Positions 1 through 13,184 of a stretch of 64,000 bases of DNA are shown here, piece after piece. Each line of letters opens with the position of its first letter. Position 1 is the first letter of the stretch. The translations under genes and the position numbers were made by a program. The notes beneath the pieces were generated by a model that searched no databases, was not told the DNA's origin, and saw only the letters and a program-made list of their open reading frames with translations. The stretch is from Prochilodus magdalenae (taxonomy: Eukaryota > Chordata > Actinopteri > Characiformes > Prochilodontidae): NCBI GenBank assembly GCA_024036415.1, contig JAMWET010003934.1, positions 1,429,501-1,493,500 of the forward strand. Reading direction: 5' to 3'.

Positions 1-357
1 GGTCAAATGGCGGACAGGAACAGAGCTATATTCTTTTAAACTTGCACATTTCTGACCAAGGTGTGAAACCAAACGAGGTGATAAAGACCTGATAAAGACA
101 GTGTCAGAAAAACTCAATCTCTGGTGTGAACTTCACCAATCAAACAAGGTATGAGCAGCCTAAAGGTTCTTTTTAGAATCTTTGCATTATACTGAGGTTC
201 TTTAAACTTTAACTCAGTTCTTCACAGTCAATCATCTCATTCTCTAAAGGACCATCCTTGGAAATGTTCTTTTACTGAACCATAAATTTGACTGGTCACT
301 ATACGAACAAGCAATTCATACAATAATCACTTCCTCTGTAGTATCTTCAACTCGTCT

Positions 358-495
358 GACTGCATGTCTTTGGACTGTGAAAGGAAACCCCTACAGACAC
401 AGGGAGACTATGCAAACTCCAGGGAATCAAACTTGGGCTCTTCTTGCTATGGGGCGACTGTGTTACCCACTGTGCCACTGTGCCGCCTGCTATTG
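358..495 (-). mobile_element. tRNA-derived SINE fragment
   Basis: Read on the minus strand, this begins with a tRNA-like head of the type GGCGGCACAGTGGCACAGTG, then an A-box-like GGGTAACACAGTCGCC and a degenerate B-box (AGTTTGATTCC). A body segment follows that resembles the common teleost GGAGTTTGCAT...CTCCCTGTGTCTG...GGGTTTCC...CACAGTCCAAAGACATGCA tail. The order of parts and wording match a widespread fish tRNA-SINE. It is diverged and shortened between head and tail. The family assignment is from memory and was not searched. Confidence 0.75.
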
Positions 496-1449
496 AGAGA
501 TCCAGACTCAAATGACTATTTCTAAGGGACTGAGGGAGTTTAGTGGGTGTGATATTTGGGGTTTATTTTGTTAGGAGATGACGTGGGAGAGCTTTTGTTA
601 GACAAGTCATTCTCTGTATTCTCTGTAGAAACCAAGCGCATTATTACATGGAAAACTGAATGGAAAACTAGAGAATCCTAAAATATGCATACCGTTACAC
701 TCATACGGTTAACTAATAAAATGAACTGCATTACAAAGAATAATGAGGCTTCACCACTACCTTTGTCCATGCTTATAGGTAACATACAGTGTTACAGTGT
801 TTAAGGTCATATTAGTTTTATGGAGCTAGAAGTGACCTCTGAGACAACTTGTATCTTGTCTTAAGACTGTGGTGCTGGATTACAGCTGTGAACAAGGGCA
901 CAGTCTATCTCAAGCCCACCCCAAAATTCTTCAACTCAGCTTATCATTTTGATCATTTTTCCCTAACCATAGCTGACAATTCATTCCTGTTCTCTGTACT
1001 CTGCCTGTTGCCATAACTGACAACCTGATCTTAGCTTTCATCACCAAGTCAGTGATGTCTTCTAAAACTACACTATAGTGTATTTCTGTGTAACTACTTT
1101 TTTTTCTGCATGCAATAATATTCATCGAAATAGTAATTCATCTGACACAATGCATAGCTACGTGCTTAATTTAACAACATGCTTGTTGTCTGTTGGACAA
1201 TATTGACAAGCACACAATTGTCTCGTATATTGAGCTCAACGTGCTGGAGACGTAGAAATTTCACAGTTTACTCAAACCCTAATAAGTCTACATTTCCTCC
1301 CACTTTTAGGCCAAAATTTTTCAAGGTTGTCCCCAGATGTTCTCATTCCAAGATCGCATCTGGCACCAGGATACTTAAACCACATAAGCAAGTTTATTGC
1401 TTAGCAACTCATTATGGTTTAAAGCGAGTATGTAATGATTCAGACATAC

Positions 1450-1540
1450 AGTTAACATCATGCTGATATGCTTCCATTGCTTGTTACCTGGATTGGCCTT
1501 GTAGCTCCAGTGTTGAACTAAAGAAACAAACTACAGAGAC
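1450..1540 (+). repeat. Dispersed repeat with TAGCTCCAGTG core, copy 1
   Basis: This segment shares an ordered set of words (CAGTTAACAT, TTCCATTGCTTGT, GTAGCTCCAGTG, GAACTAAAGAAACAAAC) with stretches near 14801-14910, 23251-23365 and 49923-49953, and with the minus strand of 53430-53490. Its class is unknown. No coding potential or terminal repeats are visible, so it is probably a fragment of an old interspersed element. Confidence 0.5.
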
Positions 1541-3378
1541 CAGATGACTCGGCTGCAGGAATGATGTTAAAAGGTAGGAAATTGGTCTAATTAAATTTCT
1601 TAAAACTGATATGTTGTAAATACACTTATTGAGCCCTTTTAAAAGCCAAAAGTACCTAACTGTGCTTTGAAAGTGACAGGATGGCTCAAGAAGGCTGTCA
1701 AAATCGGGAGCCCTGATGGCCTCCTGTAGAAACTATTCTAATTACATGTATTCTAATTGAAAGAGCCCATGTCTCGTCTTTGAGTTGCGCCAGTGAACGA
1801 TTAGTCAGGGTAAACAGGGTTCGAGTGAAGAAAGGAATAAATTACAGGCTGCCAATGAGTTATTCTCCCTGGGTTCTGAGTCATGATGAAGATAGTCACT
1901 AATTATTGGCATGATATATGCAGGCCTATTGTTCCAGCCATGTGACAGCTCTTTGGGCACGCTTTGAAGTCTCTCTCTCCCTTTGGGACAATAACACACC
2001 CACAACCACAATTACACGTCGTGCCATTAGTGATGCCATTTTCATGGAGGCTTTGAAAAATGCACACAAAATGAAAAGAAAAAAAAAAAGAAATGATTTC
2101 CAGGGCGAGTCTCTGGCCTGCTTTGAAAATGGACTTCTTAAATTCGTGTTCAGTCATCCAGACTGGAAAAAAAATCCCCACGAAGGCACAGCCAGAGCAT
2201 TTCCCCTTTCCAGACGTGTCATGCATTCAGTTCAGATGGATTTGAATTACCTTGAATGGTTGGCTGGAAACCACTTTAGCTGGCTCTCTGATAGCATACA
2301 CTAGCGATGGACCAATGCTAGCTTTAGCAGAACGTCAAAGCACAGCCATCCAGCTCAGACAGCTCTTAGAGATATGTCCAAATCTCAACCTCCTTCTCTA
2401 ATGCTTCCCTCTGCCTATCTGTTCCCCTACAACTCCATCAGAAAGGCTTATCAGGCCCAACTGATAGTGTATGACCAGCTTAGCCTAGTGATGCTAATGG
2501 ATTCCAGGGGGAGACTTAGCTGGGTTGGCATTTGACAAGATGGAATCCTATCACTATATGGAATTCAGATATATCCCACATGTATATAGTTGGAATACAT
2601 TTGCAATCCTATCTATCCTGGTCCATAAAAATAGAGAAGCTTGATGTGACTTACAGATCTACTGACTACAGTATGACAATTAGTGCAACCGCAGTTTACT
2701 TAGGGCTATTGTTTGGGCCACATTTTCCTGGTTTGATCAGCCGTACTGTGGGCTGAACTCCAGGTGCAGCATACTTTATTATTGATATAATTTTACACCC
2801 CCCACAGCATCCACACCCTCCCCCACCTTATTACTATTACCACTGGTACTACTGCGTAAATACTTTTTCCCCATAAAACAACCTTCATGTTGATACCTTT
2901 AAGACCTTTGGAAGACAGCTGGCAACTGGCAAATTAGCAACAGTAACAGCAGGTGGAAAGCTCCAGTTTATCAAAGAAAACCTACACTGTTGCAAGAATC
3001 TACAAGCGAAAGATATAGTTGGGAATCATAGAGGAGCTGAAAACATTGACTGTATATATGATATGCATGACTTACACACCTAATGATTGGTATATGTGGT
3101 CACTGTGGCTCTCATTGGACATTGGTAATGAAAACTGGGTATAGTATTCACCCTGTGGAAATGATTTGTATGTTCAAGTTAATTATGAAATTATGAACGT
3201 TATGTTACTGAATTACTGAATATAAGTAAAACATTTTGATGATAAAGAACAGAATTCATCATAAAAGCTAATCAAATTTGAGAATTACAATAGCTGTCAG
3301 CAATTAAGAAAATAATTTGACAAATGCAGCCAATTCAAATAAACATAGCTGTCAGTCTAAGAAATAATAATGCAGCTG

Positions 3379-3425
3379 AGCATTATTAATAATATTATTA
3401 TTATTATTAATAATATCAATATTAA
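3379..3425. repeat. AT-only palindromic stretch
   Basis: The segment is built from ATTATTAATAAT words arranged symmetrically around a short (ATT) run, so each strand can fold back on itself. It is probably a degenerate ATT microsatellite. No function is implied. Confidence 0.5.
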
Positions 3426-4478
3426 TCATTGTATATACGTACTGTATATTGACACCTGCTAATCCATAATCCAAAATCAGGAGACATTTGACTGGAAAAC
3501 GAGCATTTATTCACATGAGGCAACAAGTTAAAATAGCTTTTAAATTCAGGTCGACTTTAACCAGTCAGGGCACTCTCTGTAAGCAGTGGCCAAGTATCAT
3601 GGTATTTTGGAAGCAGATAAAAGTATTGTGTGTGTGGTCTGTATAGCAGTGTAGGCTATAGTGAGTCATCACTAATAAAATACCAAATGTCTGACCCTGG
3701 ATATCATCACCACATTTTTCGGTCCATATTACAATGGCTCTGTAACCCATGGCATTGAATAAAATGCCCTACATAACACCAATAGAATAGTTACAACGCT
3801 TAAAACACTTCCTGATTTGTTCATGCTTGAATGCTCAACTTTGAGCTTGCAAATTGCATACTTCCTTGTAAAAGTGTGAGAGCTAAGAGAGGTGTGCGTG
3901 CCCATCAAACCTTGACAAACTGAATCAGAACACGGTGCTTTTAACAACTACCAAAAGCTACAATCAGAACAAGCCAAGCAGGAAATCAGATAAAACCAGC
4001 AAAAGATCATGATAAGAATAATAGAAGTTAAGTTTGATGGAAGTGATGTGTCCAAAAGTTTGCAAGTTTGCTTCTGAAACCAAGCATGTTAACAGGGGGT
4101 TTGCACCACTGGACGATGCAATAGATGTTGGAACATTGCTGTGTGGATTTGATTCTGTGATGCTGTGAGTATTCAGCCACAACAGCAATAAGTGAGACCA
4201 GGTACTGATGTTTCATGATTAGTTTTGGATCACAAACTCCAATCCAAATCACCATAATAGATATTAGATGGCGCTCTATCACCCTGAAGAACACAGCTGA
4301 CCACGGTGTAGTGGGCAATGGTTCTGAAATTGCCACTGTTTTCTGTTTCTAACAACTGAATAAAATTGTGTTTGATTGTGGTTTGTAATATGTTTGACCA
4401 TAAGTCTAGTTCTGACGTCCTCTCTGAAGAGCTATCTCGGCTGTGTCTACCTAGCACTGCAGAGTAAATGCTGTATTA

Positions 4479-4736
<258 letters not shown>

Positions 4737-5644
4737 TTAGTGTGGTCCCCAGTAGATCAGCATGCTACTTCAAGTTAGGATAGGACTCTCTTAGCACAAA
4801 GGGTTCTATATAATATTAAAAAATTAGATAAATTGGCACCTGTGGTGGAAACCCATTTTAAATACAATAGGCTTTTTACTGTGGATGAAATGATGCAAAT
4901 GAGGACATGATAACTGACCATCATAACCGTGTGGTGGCAACCAAAGTGTAATTAAAATGACACATATATGGAATTATATATCATATTATATTACAAATAT
5001 TTTGATGGAAATTTAAAAAACTCAAGCTAATTAGATTTTCATCTTTATATTTAACCAAGTGAGTCAACATAATAAAAATAAAAGTATTTTATTGCTTTGG
5101 CATGTCATATGTTTAATTTGTTATTTTTTGCAGTTTTACTGCTATTTTGCGGTCTACTAAATCTTAGCATCGGGTGGGGTCCTCATTCCAACCCTTTGGC
5201 CTTTCATTATTCACACAGAGCGCCAACAGCTACTACATCTTAGTTAATGCAATAATAGAGTTAAGCTTATAATGCTTAAAGTGACTATCACTTTTACAGT
5301 TGCACAGCATGGCCACTAGGGAGATTGCATAAAGAGATTGATAACAGTAAACAGACTGAAGTGTAAACGTAAAGGCACAACATACAGAAGGTGGTGTTAA
5401 TAAAACAGAAGCTGCTATGTATGTCTACTCAGACTTGCGGTAAGGTTATTTTACATTGTCTTTTTCCACCCTCGCAACCAAGCTATTCCAATGTATATTT
5501 CTATATGCATTTTCCAATATTTTACTTAAAGCTATAAATCTTAAATAATAAGCCTTACCTTAAAGTTTTATTGTTTATGTTTTAGTCTTTCTATTGTTAT
5601 TTCTATTATAATAGCAGATATTAAATTTAGGAAGTTGCAACGGT

Positions 5645-6355
5645 ATTCTATTCTATTCTATTCTATTCTATTCTATTCTATTCTATTCTATTCTATTTCA
5701 ATCTGTTCTATTCCATTGTGCTTAGTTCTATTTTATTCTATTCTGGTCTGTTCTATTCTAATTCATTGTGCTCTATTCCATTCTGCTCTGTTCTATTCTA
5801 TTCTATTCTATTCTATTCTATTCTAGTCTAGTCTAGTCTAGTCTAGCCTAGTCTAGTCTAGTCTAGTCTATTCTATTCTAGTCTATGGTTGTGTCTGATA
5901 CTAAATTATGTTGCTGCCTGTACTGTCTCATAAATCAGTGCTTTAGAAGGCAGTGTTGTTTATTGTGCTCTATTCCATTCTGCTCTGTTCTATTCTATTC
6001 TATTCTATTCTATTCTATTCTATTCTATTCTATTCTATTCTATTCTATTCTAGTCCATGGTTGTGTCTGATACTAAATTATGTTGCTGCCTGTGCTGTCT
6101 CTTAAGTCTCTAAGTGCTTTAGAAGGCAGTGTTGTTCACTGTGTCAGTTCTGGTAACGTCTGCTGTTTTTTCCCGAACCACATCAGCTCTGACAATGAAT
6201 TTTATGGGATATATAAGACAAAAATGATACATTAAAAAAACAGCTGAACAGAGTGCCTTTCTGCCTCATTTAAGACAGCCTATATCTTTATACTCAACAC
6301 TGTTGCGTTCTATTCTATTCTATTCTATTCTATTCTATTCTATTCTATTCTATTA
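5645..6355. repeat. TTCTA/TAGTC pentanucleotide microsatellite cluster
   Basis: Pure (TTCTA)n runs occur at about 5645-5697, 5781-5826, 5985-6052 and 6307-6354. A variant (TAGTC)n run lies near 5824-5869. Between them is a unique-looking spacer beginning ATGGTTGTGTCTGATAC at 5885 that recurs at 6057, an offset of 172 bases, so repeat and spacer were duplicated together. The 61-63-codon open frames of Phe-Tyr-Ser-Ile repeats here are repeat artefacts. Confidence 0.93.
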
Positions 6356-7735
6356 ACCTACGGCTGCACTCACAATAAAAAGGAAAGCAATACAAGGACT
6401 TTCAAGTGCTTGGCAAAATATATGCTGTCCTTCAGCTCTGTTATTTTGTCCGTGCTTTCCGCTCTACAATAGGTTCCATACTGGAGCTTATGTGAGGGCA
6501 TTTATGATTGGCACCATGTAATTGCATTTCATACATGAACACATGTACGTGTCAGGGGCAAGATGGATGCTCAGCATGTTTCATATAGCACATTCTTTAG
6601 TATGCATGAAACACGTATTGAGAAAGCTAATAAACAGAGCAAAGCTAAAGGTTAAAGTTTGCCTGTACTTTAAAATGACTTGTGCCATCTTCCAAACAAT
6701 CAATTTTCCACCCATTAAAAGGTCATCAACGTATTAAAAAACTGCGTTTTATGGCTCAATTAGCTGAATTCTTCTGAGCAAATAAAGTCGCTCGGATGCT
6801 GTGCTGGAATGCACAAATCCAACAGCAGCAGCACAAAGTCATCCAATTATTCTCACATAATAATCTCATTTCAAAAACACTTAATTAGTTTTGTGCAAAA
6901 ACCGAGTACACAGGAGTTCAACTGTGCTCTGATTACTTTCCTCGCTTTTACGAATTCTCATCAGTTTTAAAACAGGCACAGTAACAGCAACACAAGGAGA
7001 AAAAAGTGTCTGAAGATATCGCTAGCAGCTCCTTCCCTCGTTATCAAATTTCAGAGACTCCATGTGACCTTGGAGTTCAGAACTTGACTTTTGGAATAAG
7101 ACTAGTTTGGAACAAGTGAGGGGAAGAGCCATTTCACATTACACCACAAAATGTTTTGTCATGTGGCATGCTAGAGTATAGAGCTTTATTCCAAGAGCAG
7201 TGAAAGAAGATTTCCAACAGAATGTGAAATACATGAGCACCACCTGGGGGTGGGGGGATACTCAAGCGACTATGCTTTAATTATAATTAAAATTAGTTTG
7301 GAAGATCTTGACGCTTAACTTGATCTGTACTTTACTTGAGAATTGATATCAAACACTTATTCTTTTACTTAAGAGAAGAAAATATACCTTTATAACTTTT
7401 AAACTCACATTTCCATTTAGACCTTCAAAATACTGATAATGAATCTGAATGTACATGATTTTTTCTGAACATTTAGTGGGCCATTGAAACCTGGTAGCAT
7501 TTAATAAAAATATTTGTGGTATTTAACAACCTCATCAGCAATTTTGGGTCCTTTTTGAATTTTCACTCGTTAGTGTTCTCCCACTACAATACTCAGCATG
7601 CATTATGCAAATACAATGTACAATTTTTTAAAAAGATTTTTAATGTTACTTTGTAGGTTATACCCACATTTTTCCTGACTATTAGGAAAAGCACATAATG
7701 AAATGAATGTTTTAAGCCAAAGGTGGCTTTACTTG

Positions 7736-8113
7736 AAGGTGTTGATGATGATTGTTGTAAGAGAATGATGTTGTTTATTGGATAATGAGAATGATCTTGT
7801 TGGAGAATGATGGTGTTTGTTGGAGAGTCATGGTGTTTGTTGGGTACTGAAGCTGTTGGGGAATAATGTTGTTAGAGAGTGATGATGGATGTTGGAGAAT
7901 GATGGTGTTTGTTGGAGAGTGATGGTGTTTGTTGGATACTAAAGCTGTTGGGGAATTATGGTGTTAAAGAATGATGATGGATGTTGGTGAATGACAGTGT
8001 TTGTTGGAGAATGATGGTGTTTGTTGGGGTCGATGCTGGTGGGGAATGATAGTGTTATAGATCAATGGTGTTTGTTGGGGAATAACAGCACTTGGTAGAG
8101 AATGATGGTGTTA
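7736..8113 (+). repeat. Minisatellite, GGAGAATGATGGTGTTTGTT unit
   Basis: Roughly 18 degenerate copies of a unit of about 20 bases, GGAGAATGATGGTGTTTGTT, are present. A higher-order unit of 92 bases is visible: the segment starting TGGAGAGTCATGG at 7821 recurs as TGGAGAGTGATGG at 7913, and both contain ACTGAAGCTGTTGGGG or a close variant. The motif is the reverse complement of the unit in the arrays near 48 kb and 60-63 kb. Confidence 0.85.
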
Positions 8114-8882
8114 GATTTGCTTTAGAATATTGGTTTGGTTTGACTCTTGAGGGCTTTGGAATTTATCTCCTGGACAACTTGGTTAAATGCAAGAAAAGCC
8201 AGGTATTTTTAAACTTTGCATGTGTTTGGAGGTAACTCATTCAGTGTTTTGTTTGAAGAGGTCTGAGAACAGAAGGCATAAAAACTTTCTGTGTATCGAC
8301 AATGTGCTCCTTTTTCGAGTACTATATGAGATTCCCAGCCAACCCAGGTCTGGAGGACTATAGAAGTATGGGGGCCAAGCACAGCCTTTCCCAACATGTG
8401 GACGCCCTTCGGCTGTGCCCACCAGCAGAGTTATAATTAACCTTTACATAAAGCAACCATTCCATGAAAACAAGGTTGCCCTGACAACCACAGCTTAAAT
8501 GTTGTACACCATGACATTTACCATGAAAATTGAATCTCCTGAACCAGTGCTTGGGAAGTCACACTTTTATTAATAGGAGTGTGGCATGGCCAGCTGATTA
8601 AGTGACATTTCCACTGGAGATGGATTGCCCTCAGGTCCTCTAGCTCATAATGTTGAGAGCTCTTTGTGGGACTTTCTGGTTTCAGGAGAAACTCTGTTGG
8701 CTTATCAATAATTACCTTTAGACAGAAGTGCATTGTAAAATTGCTGTAGGTACATCCATTCTCTCCGCTATGACATTGCTCCAAACTGGAATTCTACAGA
8801 AAATCCACAGCAAATTCTTTTAAAGTCTATAGGAGACTTACCCACCAACCTTGGACCAGCAAAATTGCAACAAACAAAATGA

Positions 8883-9060
8883 AGATGTTTGGTGGAGAGT
8901 GATGGTGTTTGGTGCAGAATGATGCTAAATGTCAACATTTGATGGAAATGGTGTTTAGTGGTGAATTATTGTGTGTAGTGGTAAACGATGGTGTTTAGTG
9001 GAGACTCATGGTATTTGGTGGAGAATGATGATTATTGGTAGAGAATAATGGTCTTTAGTG
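8883..9060 (+). repeat. Minisatellite, TTTGGTGGAGAATGATGGTG unit
   Basis: About eight degenerate copies of TTTGGTGGAGAATGATGGTG or TTTAGTGGTGAAT-type units, related to the 7736-8113 array. The array ends about 130 bases from the donor site of syt1 exon 5 in the same intron. Confidence 0.75.
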
Positions 9061-9193
9061 GATCTGCAACTGTTCTATCCTTTATTGTCTTCCATTTATT
9101 TTAACCATGTCAGCAAGATTAATTGACCCACTCATTTGACTAAGACAGACTGATGCAGCATGTACTAATATTCAGTAATACACCGATTCTTAC

Positions 9194-9361
9194 TTCTTCT
9201 TTCTCAGCACTCACGAGGTCCCGCCACTCCTCAGTCACATGGCTGAAGTCCACCTTGTTCATGGGGACTTTGACATCTCCAATGGCATCATGTTTGGAGA
9301 AACGGTCAAAGTCATACACCGTCATAACCAGGGTTTTTCCTCCCAGCTCTGTGTAAGGAAC
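9194..9361 (-). CDS. syt1: syt1 coding exon 5 (second half of C2A)
   Basis: Acceptor CCCTGCAG, 168 bases in phase 0 (residues 211-266), donor GTAAGA. The peptide runs from [13 protein letters not shown] to SAEKEE. It carries the C2A Ca2+-binding loop 3 motif [10 protein letters not shown], with Asp227, Asp229, Ser232 and Asp235 all intact; these equal rat Syt1 Asp230, Asp232, Ser235 and Asp238 after a three-residue offset. The [12 protein letters not shown] segment favours synaptotagmin-1 over synaptotagmin-2. Neighbouring exons join without frame change. Confidence 0.96.
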
Positions 9362-10659
9362 CTGCAGGGCAATAGAGGACAGATTATTATGTCATTAGTT
9401 GCTACCCATGTGGTGCTTGTAATGTCTTCATGTTTAGCATCTTTTGTCTTATACCTTACTGTATTACTTTATTGATTATGCTTAACATAAGCATAAACAA
9501 ATCTTTACCATATCCAGTAAACAATAAATAGGAAACAGCAGTTTGCGTCACCTAGCAAGAAACCTGTGATCAATCAAAGACAGAGTGGAAGACTGATAAG
9601 GAAAACAATTCCATAGCAAGCTAGCAAACTCACCACACATAAATAGTAGAACAACAAAAGTAAAGGTAGTTATGATGATGGTCATACTATTTTACATCTG
9701 CATATGTACTGTAGGTAGTATTTGTTGGGTTGGGAAAAAAGTGATGTGTAGATACGGCTAAAATTTGCATTTCCTCCCCATTTGGATCTTCAGTGTTGTA
9801 ATCTTTAGCTCACTCGCCTTAGAGGTCAACAGAGTCAAAGCAGTCCTGCTATTGTGTGCAAAGTCATGTGTGTCAAAGTTGTTTTTTTTGTTAAACTCAC
9901 GATTAAAGAAAGTTAATTTTTTTGTTAAAACATAAATGCATTGGGACACTTTTGGAGTATTTTTAGGACAAAGAGCAACGATTAATGTTTTTTTTTAAAG
10001 AATGTGTATAAAATTAATTTGTGGTTCTTTAAAATTAAGATGCTGGGAAACACAAAACATTTTAAAATTAAAAAGCTTTCAGAAAGAAGGTGTCCAACAT
10101 GTGCCATTCACAAGCTACCAAAAGAGAGGTACACATTGTGCAGTAGAGAGTAAAAAAATACCAAAATGAAATTCTGCGGTATGAAGGCGTTTATCGGAGT
10201 GAATTCCACTAAGATAAATGCAATTTTGTTTGCAAAGTTTAGCTGACAAAAAAAGCTAAAGCACCAGACCTTTAAAACTTTGCTTCAGTGGAATTTTTTG
10301 CTAAAACTTTCATCTAATCAGAGTCGTGGCAGGTATAATCAAACGAAAGTGATTGCAAACTGGCAGCAGGAGTTGGAGAAAATGACTGTAAGATTGAGGC
10401 AGTTTGACATGAGACTGAACGCTTCAGAAACACAATCAAAGAAAAATCGTCTGATTCCAATCAGTATTCATGGAAAAGACAGAAGAGCTCATTTCCAGGT
10501 CACAGACTTTCTGAAGGTGTGTCCGTGTATTCTATTTATTTACCAGGATAGTCACACTGAGATGCAATATATGCCATATATCATACATTAATCACACCTT
10601 CAGCTTTGTCCGCGTGTCAACCACCAGCCTTATCTACTGCAATGGTGCAGTAATGGCAC

Positions 10660-10722
10660 TGTGTGTGTGTGTTTGCGTGTGTGTGTGTGTCTGTGTGTGT
10701 GTGTGTGTATGGGTGTGTGATC
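10660..10722 (+). repeat. (GT)n microsatellite, interrupted
   Basis: A run of GT dinucleotides is interrupted by TTTGC, CT and ATGG. It lies about 140 bases from a CA run on the same strand, so the two are complementary in one transcript. Confidence 0.95.
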
Positions 10723-10862
10723 TGATTCGTGATTGCCGCAAATTGAGCTGTTTTCGCACAGAACTCATTATACAAGGGAATTGTTCCAACATGGTGACAA
10801 ACTGCTTGATTGTCCAGAGAGAGAGCGATAAGACATCAGGCTGCTATTTTGTCCTTGATACT

Positions 10863-10864
<2 letters not shown>

Positions 10865-10909
<45 letters not shown>
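10865..10909 (+). repeat. (AC)n microsatellite
   Basis: An uninterrupted AC dinucleotide run of about 22 units. The open frames of Thr-His repeats crossing it are artefacts. Confidence 0.97.
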
Positions 10910-10913
<4 letters not shown>

Positions 10914-11084
10914 AAGACACTATAGTCTACTCTTCTATACTTTTAATTCAATGATATTACGCAAGCCTCTGCAAACTGACAAATGCAAATCATTGATAGT
11001 CCATATAGACTTGAAATCAGAATTTATCAGAATACATTGAGTTTAAAAATTCAGGTTTTAGTAATAGGTGGGACAGGTTCATGG

Positions 11085-11800
11085 CTAACACTGTGTTCAT
11101 TACCTCTTCTTTTAATAACACTCTCCCAGGTGTTTCGGAACTGAGAGCAAATGCTGTTTGAATGTGAAAGTAAATTTTCCCATTCCTGTTTGATACTATG
11201 TCATATTCTTCCTTTATACTGTAGAAAACGTTTTCAGTGGCTGACTGGTTTTTGTCTTGCTAAGCAAGACCTTTCCTGAAAAAGATGTCTTCTGGATGAC
11301 GGCATATGTTGCTCCAACACTCATGTATACACAGTTTCTGCACAGTCAGGCATTGATGAGGACTTCAAGTCACCCATGCCATGTTCAGTAATGCCCCGCC
11401 GTACCATCACAGATGCTGACTTTTAAACTGTGCACTAATAGGAAGCTAGATGGTCCCCCGGCTCTTCAGCCAGAAAATGTAACATTTATTATTTCCCCCC
11501 AAAAATTTTAAAATTTTGAGTTGTATGACCACAGGACACTTTTCTACTTTATGTCTTGGTCCATGCGTTTATGCTTTCATTTACATTTGTAGATGCAGCA
11601 ACACACATAATGGTTTTGGGAAGTGCAAGGTTTCAGCCTGTGCAAAGATTTCCACTATAGAACCATGGCTGTTTTAATGCAGTGCTGCCTCAGGGCCCCA
11701 AGGTCATGGTCATTCCATAATGGTTTTCAGCCATGTCCATTGCATATGGAGGTTTTTCTGAATCTTTCAATGATTTTATATATTGTAGAAGATGTAGAAG
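11085..11800 (-). mobile_element. Decayed Tc1/mariner-type transposon, deleted
   Basis: The plus strand shows diverged blocks of a teleost Tc1-type element whose transposase reads on the minus strand. Recognisable words, in order, are TCTTGCTAAGCAAGACC, GGCATATGTTGCTCCAACA, CACCCATGCCATGTTCAG, ACCATCACAGATGCTGAC, a weak TGACCACAGGACACTTTTC and AATGCAGTGCTGCCTCAGGG. These correspond to the middle and N-terminal parts of the transposase gene. No open frame survives; stops, indels and a poly-C/A-rich insertion break it. Family recognition is from memory of common fish elements. Confidence 0.7.
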
Positions 11801-13184
11801 ATCTAAAAACAAATTTGGGGTGTTTTTTCCCTAGATTTAAATATTATTAATATTATTAGTCCCATTAACTACTTGTTTAGAGTATAATCAAAACAATCTA
11901 ATCTAAGATCATTTAGTGTTCTTTATATTCTTTCATATATATATCATATCTTAAAAACTACAAAAGTAAACATTGCTTTTATCATTGTTATTGTTATAAA
12001 AATAATTTAAGCTAAAACAACTTTAAAGTGTTTAGGCCATACACAAAACAGATGTGCTTTTGTAACCAAAAATTAAAAAATTATAATTTAACTATAAAAA
12101 TAATTTAATCAAACAATTTCAAGGTCTTTTATCCACAAGCTAAAAGATCTAAAGATTTTGACTTAAAACTATTTTAGAATGCTTTTAACCATATGCTAAA
12201 ATAAACTTCATCTATAAACACATCTGAAGTGTTTTCATTCACAGACCTTCAGAGTATACTAACCACAGAAAAAAACATTTCCAAGAACTTAAGACTAATT
12301 TTAGAGTTTGTTCAATTTTTAACTATAAAATTATCCTCCCTATCCATCCTTCACCCATAGCACCAGTGCATTGGAATCTCTCATGAGCCAGGTATATTAA
12401 AAAATGACAGTCATTATTTACTATTCACCATTTGGCCAGAATATGAACAAACATCTGCTCCTGTTTACCTCCACTGAAGTGTGTGGCGCATTGACACAAT
12501 AATGCAGTGGAAGTAAAGGGAGATTGACTCAGGTTTGGGATGAAACACACCTGCTGCTAAGCAAATGCTGCATCTGTGAGGATTCTTAATAGCTATGAGT
12601 GTTCATCATGCATATTGTTTTTTTTCATACCTCAGTCTATCACAGGCTTGTTAATATACCAGCTGGTTGCAGTTTAAATCAACCATATAGTGCAATAGAC
12701 TCTGAACATGAACAACAGAAGGCTAATGACCAGTTTGGAGGACAGTAAAAATCTGGTGTGGAGAAGTATTAGATTATGCACCCTTTCGTAGCAGTTGGCT
12801 AATGGGGTTGAAGGTGAACGTGCCTGGTTTAACCATTTTACCTATTTGAATATGCATGTTTTTAAACAAATTAGAAAACAAAACAGGAAACAAATAGTTC
12901 CTTTCCTAAAATCTGATTAGCTGAGCCACATTCATAGTCTTTATAATATGCTTAACATGAACACAAATAACACAACAGGTGTTATTCTATATTAATGAAT
13001 GCATCAAATCATAAAACATCTGCTGCTTATGGAATAGTCCTTGACGATCCTTGGAAATCATAGACTACTGCTAAACTGCACTGCCTGGCAGCAGTAACAT
13101 TTACTGCAGTTATACAGTATAACTTTATATAATTACACAATAAAAACCATCTGACTAGGCAACTATCAATGACATGGTTCAGTG

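Noticed and set aside
10280..10591. 103-codon plus-strand frame starting MLQWNFLLKL
   Set aside because: No recognisable domain, no splice context, and composition like the surrounding intron.
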